A stretch of 64,000 bases of DNA from Bacteroidales bacterium (GTDB taxonomy: Bacteria > Bacteroidota > Bacteroidia > Bacteroidales > UBA932): the NCBI GenBank assembly GCA_024398125.1, contig JAKSJO010000004.1, positions 33,340 to 97,339 on the forward strand. Direction: 5' to 3'. Made by a program: the position numbers and the translations under genes. Of this stretch, positions 58,683 through 64,000 are shown in pieces (positions within the stretch are counted from its first letter, which is position 1; each line of letters opens with the position of its first letter). Below the pieces are notes generated by a model, which was not told where the DNA came from, searched no databases, and saw only the letters and a list, made by a program, of their open reading frames with translations.

Positions 58683-59350
58683 TCGCGTCTCGCGATACCG
58701 ATATAGTACAGAAGTGTGGCTATCGAGCTGATGGCAGCTACTACGTATGTGTATGCTGCCCACTTGAGAGCGTCCTTTGCCATAGCGCCGGTCTGGCCGG
58801 CAGAGATTCCGGTCGTGTTGAGCCAGCGGAGAGCTCTTGCACTTGCGTTGATCTCGACAGGGAGGGTTACAACACTGAAAAGTGTAGACATGGCGAAAAG
58901 ACCTATACCAAGCCAGAGTATTGCAGGGAAGGCATTGATCAGAATTACTCCCACAAGAAGAATCCAGCTGACGATATTGTTGCTGAACGATACCACTGGA
59001 ACGAGAGCCGATCTGAACTGAAGCGGAGCGTAACCCTGGGCATGCTGTACTGCGTGTCCACACTCATGGGCGGCTACAGCCGCTGCAGCGATGCTGTTGC
59101 TGGCATATACGCTCTCACTGAGGTTGACGGTCTTGTTCTGCGGGTTGTAGTGGTCGGTAAGCTGGCCTGGAGTGCATATTACGTCCACGTCGTAGATACC
59201 GTGCTCGCTCAGCATCCTGCGCGCCACCTCTGCGCCGGTCATTCCGGCTGCATTCATTATTCTTGAGTACTTGTTGAATTTGCTGCTCAATACGCTCTGG
59301 ACGATAAGTCCAGCGATCATCACAACGATGATGAGAAAGTATGAACCCAT
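58679..59350 (-). CDS. Membrane zinc metallopeptidase (YugP-like)
   Basis: The product has 223 residues and is an integral membrane protein with about four helices. It has the zinc motif HECGH (95-99) in AAVAAHECGHAVQHA, followed by LPVEINASARALRWL. It resembles the YugP family of bacterial inner-membrane peptidases; the physiological substrate is unknown. No neighbouring gene on the same strand. No clear minus-strand -7 box was found. Confidence 0.9.
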   Translation of the reverse strand: MGSYFLIIVVMIAGLIVQSVLSSKFNKYSRIMNAAGMTGAEVARRMLSEHGIYDVDVICTPGQLTDHYNPQNKTVNLSESVYASNSIAAAAVAAHECGHAVQHAQGYAPLQFRSALVPVVSFSNNIVSWILLVGVILINAFPAILWLGIGLFAMSTLFSVVTLPVEINASARALRWLNTTGISAGQTGAMAKDALKWAAYTYVVAAISSIATLLYYIGIARRD

Positions 59351-59443
59351 ATAGTTTCTGTTTTGGTTTTACTATTATTTTGCAAACAACGAGCCGCGTT
59401 GGCTGTATGTCATTTTGTCAGTACAATAGTAGTGTTTTTTTCG

Positions 59444-59451
59444 TACATTTG
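59444..59451 (+). promoter_or_regulatory. Bacteroidetes -7 element (TACATTTG) for alr
   Basis: An exact TAnnTTTG, 17 bases before ATG 59469. TTTG at 59414-59417 is 26 bases away, longer than usual. Confidence 0.5.
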
Positions 59452-59468
59452 CCTAGACATTGATTGAA

Positions 59469-60581
59469 ATGGGTAGAGAAAACGATTTTTCCAGACTTGA
59501 GCTCAGGCTCCCGTACTGTAAGGATAATTTCAGATATTTCCGTGGATTGCTTAAACCATCCACAAAACTCCTGGTCCTTGTCAAGGCCAATGCCTATGGC
59601 CACGGTGCAGTGGAGTTCGCCGCCATGATGCAGTCTCTCGGAGCTGATTATCTTGCAGTGGCCCTTCCTGTTGAAGGAGTGGAGCTTAGAAAAGCCGGCA
59701 TCAGCCTTCCTATTCTGGTGCTTACTGCCGGCACAGACTTCTTTGACGAGATAATAGACAATCATCTTGAACCGGGCATTCCTAACCTTTATACCCTTGA
59801 GGCATTCTGCAAGAGACTTGAACAGCGTGGCATCAAGGATTATCCTGTGCATATCAAGCTTGATACTGGCATGCATCGCCTTGGATTCATGACGGCAGAA
59901 CTCGATGGCCTTCTGGAGTGTCTCGCGGCATGTGACAGAGTCCGTGTAAAGTCAATATACTCACATCTTGCCGCTTCGGAGGATCCGGAAGAAGATGATT
60001 TCACCCTTGGCCAGATTGAGCTGTTCCAGAACAATGCTACCCGTATCTCCGAATCTGTGGGTTATCGCCCTATGTGGCATATTCTTAACTCTGCAGGTAT
60101 TGAGAGATTCAGCCAGTTCCAGTTCGATATGGTACGTCTTGGTATCGGAATCTATGGTATAAGCGCAATCCCAGGCAAGAAGCTTGCTCCAGTTGCATCG
60201 TTGAAGGTCAAGGTCCTTCAGGTAAAGACCCTCAGGGACGGAGACGGTACTATAGGCTACGGACGTCATGGAAAGATCGCGCCGGAGGGCACGACGATCG
60301 CTACTATTCCTGTTGGCTACGCGGATGGACTTGACCGTCACCTCGGTCGCGGCAATGTCACCTTCAGCCTGAATGGGCATCGTGTGCCTACCATTGGCAA
60401 TATCTGTATGGATATGTGCATGCTGGACGTTACGGGAATCGATGTCAAGCCTGGTGACACGGTTACCATCTTTGGTGATGATCCCGACGTCAATGAGCTT
60501 GCAGCTATACTTGGAACCATTCCGTATGAGATTATGACCAGCGTTCCAAAGAGAATAGAGCGTATTATTATAAGAGGATAG
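59469..60581 (+). CDS. alr: Alanine racemase
   Basis: PLP enzyme that makes D-alanine for peptidoglycan. The 370 residues have the PLP Lys in VLVKANAYGHGAVEF, KLDTGMHRLGF, and the C-terminal active-site region GYGRHGKIAPEGTTIATIPVGYADGL (seen in pieces). NICMDMCMLDVT is also present. It is a free-standing enzyme, not the MurF-Alr fusion found in many Bacteroidetes; a fusion elsewhere in the genome is possible. ATG 59469 is preferred over TTG 59460. manA follows 27 bases later. Confidence 0.95.
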   Translation: MGRENDFSRLELRLPYCKDNFRYFRGLLKPSTKLLVLVKANAYGHGAVEFAAMMQSLGADYLAVALPVEGVELRKAGISLPILVLTAGTDFFDEIIDNHLEPGIPNLYTLEAFCKRLEQRGIKDYPVHIKLDTGMHRLGFMTAELDGLLECLAACDRVRVKSIYSHLAASEDPEEDDFTLGQIELFQNNATRISESVGYRPMWHILNSAGIERFSQFQFDMVRLGIGIYGISAIPGKKLAPVASLKVKVLQVKTLRDGDGTIGYGRHGKIAPEGTTIATIPVGYADGLDRHLGRGNVTFSLNGHRVPTIGNICMDMCMLDVTGIDVKPGDTVTIFGDDPDVNELAAILGTIPYEIMTSVPKRIERIIIRG

Positions 60582-60608
60582 ACAGTTGAATCTGTCTGGA
60601 TTATTAAT

Positions 60609-61625
60609 ATGGAAGAAAAGAAACTATACCCGATGAAGTTCATACCTCTGGAGGAGAAATTCTCCTGGGGTGAAGCTTCACATATGATTGCTGACCTGGG
60701 CTATCTTGACAGTATCCTTAAAGAAGGCTGGCTTGCCGGAAACAGTATCGGCGAGCTTATGGATATGTATGTGGACCGTATCAGCGGAGAGAAGGCTTTC
60801 GGCTTTTATGGAAGACAGTTTCCTATTTGCGCAGGGGTGCTGGATTGCAGGAAGCGTATGCCATTGACGGTTCATCCCGATGACGAAACAGCCGGTCCAC
60901 GCTTTGATTTTCTTGGAAAGGCCAAGCTGTGGTACGTTCTTTCAGCCGGCCCAAAGGCCTGCATCAGCTATGGCTTCAGCAGTGAGGTCGACGCCTCTCA
61001 GGTCTATCCTTCATGTCTTGACGGCTCCATCTACAGTCTTTTGAATAATATCCCGGTAAAGGCTGGAGACAGTTTCCACATTCTTCCGGGAACGGTTCAT
61101 TGTGCCGAGGACGTTGTGCTGTTGGAAATCTGCGAATCGTCTCCTCTTGACTTTGTGCTGTGTGACTGGGGCAGGGGAGAGACAGATCCTGACAATGACT
61201 CTCTTGGATTGGTTGAGGCTCTGGACCTTATCGATTACAAGGCGGCAAGTAAGCCTGTTCCTTCAGACCCTTCGCTGCTTGCCGATTCAGATGAGGTTGC
61301 TGTACGCAAGATGAAACTTGAGTTCCCGCTCCATGTATCAAGAGAGGACGATGCTTTTGCCGTCTATTGCTGTGTCTCAGGAAAGGCATCGGTCCAGGTT
61401 GCTTCGGAAGATGGCATTACGCAGTCTGAAATCAAACCAGGCGAGTCCATACTTGTTCCTGCCGAAGTTGAGGCTCTGGAGCTCGTACCTCATACCGATG
61501 ACACTGTCCTCCTTGAGGCGTATGTCCGTAAGGGAGCTGCCGAAGATGAGTATATCAACCCGGAAGCTGACGAGGCTCCTGAAGACGGAGAATTCAGTCA
61601 GGACGATGAAAACTATCTTGATTGA
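60609..61625 (+). CDS. manA: Mannose-6-phosphate isomerase class I-like protein with altered metal site
   Basis: Would interconvert mannose 6-phosphate and fructose 6-phosphate. The 338-residue product has the type I PMI layout: a catalytic cupin with LTVHPDDETA, GKAKLWYVL and ILPGTVHCAED, then a C-terminal cupin. In E. coli and B. subtilis enzymes the zinc ligands are Gln-x-His, Glu (in KPE/KTE) and His. Here His89 and His164 are kept, but the Gln position reads Thr87 and the Glu position reads Lys106. Activity may be changed, or the protein may be regulatory. A long acidic C-terminal tail (about 315-338) is unusual. It lies between alr and an Hsp15-like gene. Confidence 0.8.
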   Translation: MEEKKLYPMKFIPLEEKFSWGEASHMIADLGYLDSILKEGWLAGNSIGELMDMYVDRISGEKAFGFYGRQFPICAGVLDCRKRMPLTVHPDDETAGPRFDFLGKAKLWYVLSAGPKACISYGFSSEVDASQVYPSCLDGSIYSLLNNIPVKAGDSFHILPGTVHCAEDVVLLEICESSPLDFVLCDWGRGETDPDNDSLGLVEALDLIDYKAASKPVPSDPSLLADSDEVAVRKMKLEFPLHVSREDDAFAVYCCVSGKASVQVASEDGITQSEIKPGESILVPAEVEALELVPHTDDTVLLEAYVRKGAAEDEYINPEADEAPEDGEFSQDDENYLD

Positions 61626-61626
61626 T

Positions 61627-62034
61627 ATGGCAGAGGGCGTAAGAATAGATAAATACCTTTGGGCAATCAGGATCTTCAAGACCCGTAGTGAGGCTGCAAC
61701 CGCATGTAATGGCAACAAGGTCTTGCTTAACGGTACGCCTGCCAAAGCATCAAAGAACGTAAAGGTGGGAGATACCCTTCAAGTAAGAAAGGCATCAGCT
61801 CAGTTTACATACAAGGTCCTTGCTCTTACCGAGAATCGCATGGGAGCACAGTTGGTTCCAAATTTTGCCGAGAACCTGACCCCTGAGTCTGAGATCCAGA
61901 AACTGCGTGCTCCAGTTGAGACTTTCTTCCTGAAGAGAGACAGAGGAACAGGACGCCCTACAAAGAAGGAGCGAAGAGAGATGGATGCCCTTCTTGGCTT
62001 TGATCCTTCTGATTTCGGATTTGATGAGGAATAA
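61627..62034 (+). CDS. Hsp15-like S4-domain RNA-binding protein
   Basis: A 135-residue protein with an S4 domain at about 5-60 (RIDKYLWAIRIFKTRSEAATA, seen in pieces; GNKVLLNGTPAKASKNVKVGD) and a basic middle. The C-terminal segment has GRPTKKERREMDALLG and ends DFGFDEE. This matches Hsp15/HslR, which rescues stalled 50S-nascent-chain complexes. The start at ATG 61627 is one base past the manA stop. Two terminators follow. Confidence 0.9.
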   Translation: MAEGVRIDKYLWAIRIFKTRSEAATACNGNKVLLNGTPAKASKNVKVGDTLQVRKASAQFTYKVLALTENRMGAQLVPNFAENLTPESEIQKLRAPVETFFLKRDRGTGRPTKKERREMDALLGFDPSDFGFDEE

Positions 62035-62043
62035 TTGATAAGT

Positions 62044-62071
62044 CCTGAGGTATTTTTTTCAGGTTTTTTTT
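62044..62071 (+). terminator. Terminator after the Hsp15-like gene
   Basis: CCTGA (62044-62048) and TCAGG (62059-62063) form a short stem with a T-rich loop, followed by T8. Confidence 0.6.
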
Positions 62072-62086
62072 CCGATTATAAAAGAA

Positions 62087-62118
62087 AAGGCGACCTATAT
62101 GGTCGCCTTCACTTTTAT
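62087..62118. terminator. Bidirectional terminator between the Hsp15-like and exbD genes
   Basis: AAGGCGACC (62087-62095), loop TATAT, GGTCGCCTT (62101-62109), nine perfect pairs. The minus-strand tail is TTTTCTTTTAT, so it also ends the exb operon. Confidence 0.8.
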
Positions 62119-62132
62119 GTCAGATTGACTGA

Positions 62133-62600
62133 TTACTCAGCCTTTCTTGCCATGTAGAAAATCTTAAGCGCGGAGCAACGTCTGAGCTCCTGCTTAACGT
62201 CGGTAATGATACCCATTCTGGTATCTTCGTCAGCTCTGATGACGGTGGTCATAAGACCACGGTCAGCCTCACTCATGGATTCACGCTCTGCTGCGATGAA
62301 GTCACGGATGTCGTTGACAGTCTTGAAAGAGTCGTTCAACTGGATACGTGCGTCAGTACCGTACTGAGCCTGATAGGTTCTGGTAGGAGTACCGATGTTG
62401 ATGTATGAAGAGAGGTCCTTTCTTTCAAGCTTTACAACTTCAGATGCCTGAGGCATCTTTACGATGACCTTATTTTCAGTCTCGCGGAGCTGTGTGGTCA
62501 CCATGAAGAAGAAGAGGAGCATGAACACGATGTCGGAAAGTGAACCTGATGAAAGAGCAGGTACTTCCTTCTTATTATTGCTTCCACCGAATTTTGACAT
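62133..62600 (-). CDS. ExbD/TolR family biopolymer transport protein (second copy of the cluster)
   Basis: The product has 155 residues: a short cytoplasmic N terminus, one membrane helix (about 22-40) with the proton-conducting Asp in GSLSDIVFMLLFFFMVTT, and a periplasmic domain ending IFYMARKAE. ExbD forms the proton-channel stator with ExbB and energises TonB. It is the last gene of the exb operon, 15 bases after the larger ExbD. Confidence 0.93.
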   Translation of the reverse strand: MSKFGGSNNKKEVPALSSGSLSDIVFMLLFFFMVTTQLRETENKVIVKMPQASEVVKLERKDLSSYINIGTPTRTYQAQYGTDARIQLNDSFKTVNDIRDFIAAERESMSEADRGLMTTVIRADEDTRMGIITDVKQELRRCSALKIFYMARKAE

Positions 62601-62615
62601 GATTATTTCCTCCTA

Positions 62616-63194
62616 TTATTTCTTGGTGACATCCTTAGGTTCAGCCTCGGAAATGTTCTGAGGGATTGCCTTCTTGGTAATTTCCTGCTGTTCCTCGTTG
62701 AGAGTAAGGAAAGGCTTTCCATAGTTCTTCAGTGCGAAATCATCGCGGATCTCGTTAACGGCCTTTACAAGCTCGTTCTGGACAGCGATGTATGCCTGAT
62801 AACTGGTACCACGGTCATTCTGGAGAGAGATGACTCCCTTAGAAACCGGATACTGTCCGAAGCCCTCGATGTCGGTCATGGTCTTCTCAGGAAGATTTGG
62901 ATCGTCGAGAGGGTTGGTGAGGAATTCCTTTACCTTATCCTTAAGCTGACTGATATCCATAGGCTCACTACCTGCAAGCAGTCTATCAGCTGAGTTGATC
63001 TTCACAACGATGATGTTGCGGCGATTAACCTTCTGGTCCTCCAGCTTCTGATTAGGATCAGGCATAGGCGGGAGACGACGTGACAAACCGTTCTGTGATC
63101 CCATGGTTGTAGTCATGAGGAAGTAGCACAGGAGGAGGAATGCGATGTCTGCTGTTGAACTGGAATTGATCGCAGGTGTTTTCTTCTTGCCCAT
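62616..63194 (-). CDS. ExbD/TolR family biopolymer transport protein (first copy, larger)
   Basis: The product has 192 residues with the same layout: a helix at about 14-33 with Asp in SSTADIAFLLLCYFLMTTTM, then a longer periplasmic domain. The C terminus is Lys-rich and charged (SEAEPKDVTKK). The paired unequal ExbD proteins are typical for Bacteroidetes, where they may form a mixed stator. It lies 9 bases downstream of the membrane protein gene. Confidence 0.92.
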   Translation of the reverse strand: MGKKKTPAINSSSTADIAFLLLCYFLMTTTMGSQNGLSRRLPPMPDPNQKLEDQKVNRRNIIVVKINSADRLLAGSEPMDISQLKDKVKEFLTNPLDDPNLPEKTMTDIEGFGQYPVSKGVISLQNDRGTSYQAYIAVQNELVKAVNEIRDDFALKNYGKPFLTLNEEQQEITKKAIPQNISEAEPKDVTKK

Positions 63195-63203
63195 AGTACC
63201 CTA

Positions 63204-63644
63204 TTATCTATTTTTGATTGCAGATACAATCTCGCCGAGAACGATTGCTACGATAGCACCGCCGCCGAGGAAGTAAGTGAGGTTGAGAATAGTGTCAGTA
63301 AGCTTAAGAGTCATAGCGCTTGGCTGTTCGGTTGTAAGAGCGACAGCCGGATTACCTGGAGCAAGTGCGTATGCAAGACCGATCACAGCGGCAGCAGCAA
63401 CGACCACGAGGCCGAGGCTCTTGAGCATGCCCTTTGCGTCATTGCTCAATCCAACAAGGAAAGACACGACTAAAGCTCCGGCAAGTGCTAATCCGAGCAT
63501 GATGTAAGCCCAGAGGATGAGAACATCCACTGCCTGGCCGTCGTTGCTCTCGAAGCCTACGCTCCAACCCCATACGAGGATTGCAACGCTGACCAGGAGG
63601 AGTACGACCATCATGATCTTGAATATTTTACCGTAATTCTTCAT
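63204..63644 (-). CDS. Four-helix membrane protein of the exb operon
   Basis: The product has 146 residues with four hydrophobic segments (about 8-31, 42-68, 77-98, 118-142) and almost no loops beyond a short one with NPAVALTTEQPSAM. No family is recognised beyond its conserved place between ExbB and ExbD in Bacteroidetes. It may stabilise the ExbBD complex (inference). ATG 63644 is preferred over the in-frame TTG at 63650. Confidence 0.8.
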   Translation of the reverse strand: MKNYGKIFKIMMVVLLLVSVAILVWGWSVGFESNDGQAVDVLILWAYIMLGLALAGALVVSFLVGLSNDAKGMLKSLGLVVVAAAAVIGLAYALAPGNPAVALTTEQPSAMTLKLTDTILNLTYFLGGGAIVAIVLGEIVSAIKNR

Positions 63645-63668
63645 TGTCAATGCTTTTTAAGCAATTAA

Positions 63669-64000
63669 TTACTTGTTGTACTTGGTGAGTGCATCAATAA
63701 GGCAGATTGAAGAATCCTCCATGTCGATGGTGATTGCGTCAATCTTAGCGAGGATGTAGTTGTAGAACACCTGAAGGATCATAGCAACGATCAAACCGCC
63801 GACGGTGGTGATCAAAGCGACCTTCATACCTCCTGCAACGACGTTAGGAGAGATATCACCTGCAGCCTGGATAGCGTCGAATGCCTGGATCATACCGATA
63901 ACGGTACCAAGGAATCCGAGTGAAGGTGCGATAGCGATGAAGAGTGAGATCCATGAAAGACCGTTCTCCATGTTGCTCATCTGTACTGAACCGTAAGAAA
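63669..64000 (-). CDS. ExbB/TolQ/MotA proton-channel family protein (5' truncated by the window)
   Basis: The frame is open through the end of the window, so the gene starts beyond base 64000; 110 C-terminal residues are seen. They carry ISLFIAIAPSLGFLGTVIGMI, MKVALITTVGGLIVAMILQVFYNYI (seen in pieces) and the cytoplasmic tail. This is the conserved third and fourth helix region of ExbB with the Gly/Thr channel lining. An ATG at 63980 exists, but the upstream codons are open and coding-like. The membrane protein gene follows 24 bases downstream. Confidence 0.93.
   Translation of the reverse strand, partial: SYGSVQMSNMENGLSWISLFIAIAPSLGFLGTVIGMIQAFDAIQAAGDISPNVVAGGMKVALITTVGGLIVAMILQVFYNYILAKIDAITIDMEDSSICLIDALTKYNK

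Noticed and set aside
1-64000. tRNA, rRNA, riboswitch, CRISPR, insertion sequence, prophage or plasmid signals
   Set aside because: All gaps were read; none contains a cloverleaf, direct-repeat array, transposase or integrase, or a recognisable riboswitch core.

Overview
The window is ordinary, densely packed bacterial chromosome that most resembles the order Bacteroidales. The evidence is a DPP11-type S46 peptidase, a SusC-like plug domain, DUF3822, DUF4290 and DUF4293 proteins, tandem FKBP lipoproteins, a membrane LytTR regulator, and many upstream regions with the Bacteroides-type promoter (TTTG, about 19-20 bases, TAnnTTTG). Almost no start codon has a Shine-Dalgarno sequence, which also fits this phylum. 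By eye the base composition is near 50% G+C, so an uncultured gut or rumen lineage is plausible, but I cannot name a genus. Sixty-one protein genes are called. No tRNA, rRNA, CRISPR array, insertion sequence, prophage or conjugative gene was seen, and no gene-free stretch reaches 300 bases. The longest gaps are 31134-31314 and 29085-29221.

Layout. 1-12606 (+): the 3' end of ppdK; an S46 dipeptidyl-peptidase; a plug-only lipoprotein; an anchored 733-residue protein; an acyl-CoA ligase; dCMP deaminase; an S41 protease; asnS; udk; and a TonB-like protein. 12600-14683 (-): an ABC exporter with a small S26-like peptidase. 14774-18636 (+): DUF4290, FtsK and LolA. 18647-29084: a FISUMP lipoprotein (-), ApbE (+), a short ComEC (-), ackA-pduL (+), then a five-gene minus operon of serine hydrolase, MATE transporter, two FKBP lipoproteins and NrnA. 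29222-36532: a membrane protein, DUF3822 and rsmD (+); a CoA-transferase (-); mazG, tcdA, a GNAT-like protein and prfA (+). 36585-43473: fabF (-), LytTR (+), DUF4293 (-), a nucleoside phosphorylase (+), then an esterase and a ClpA/ClpC ATPase (-). 43555-62034: gyrA and a TPR protein (+); rluD and a PASTA protein (-); lnt, HU, a 29-residue COX24-like peptide, rng, lon, ung, coaD, a thioredoxin-like protein, a TSCPD protein and an RHH-like protein (+); a zinc peptidase (-); alr, manA and an Hsp15-like protein (+). 62133-64000 (-): two ExbD proteins, a membrane protein and the end of an ExbB.

How the genes work together. PPDK, acetate kinase, a PduL phosphotransacylase and an acyl-CoA:acetate CoA-transferase outline acetate-forming fermentation. 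The S46 peptidase points to growth on peptides. The ExbB/ExbD cluster, the TonB-like protein, LolA, Lnt and many lipoproteins describe a TonB-energised, lipoprotein-rich outer membrane. The remainder is housekeeping for replication, translation, protein turnover and repair.

I found no clear new defence, mobile or biosynthetic system. The features most worth a second look are the plug-only lipoprotein with a TolA-like tail, the S26-like peptidase paired with an ABC exporter, the 29-residue COX24-like gene behind HU, the ManA-like protein with two expected metal ligands replaced, the Clp ATPase with no middle domain, and the nearly leaderless membrane LytTR gene.
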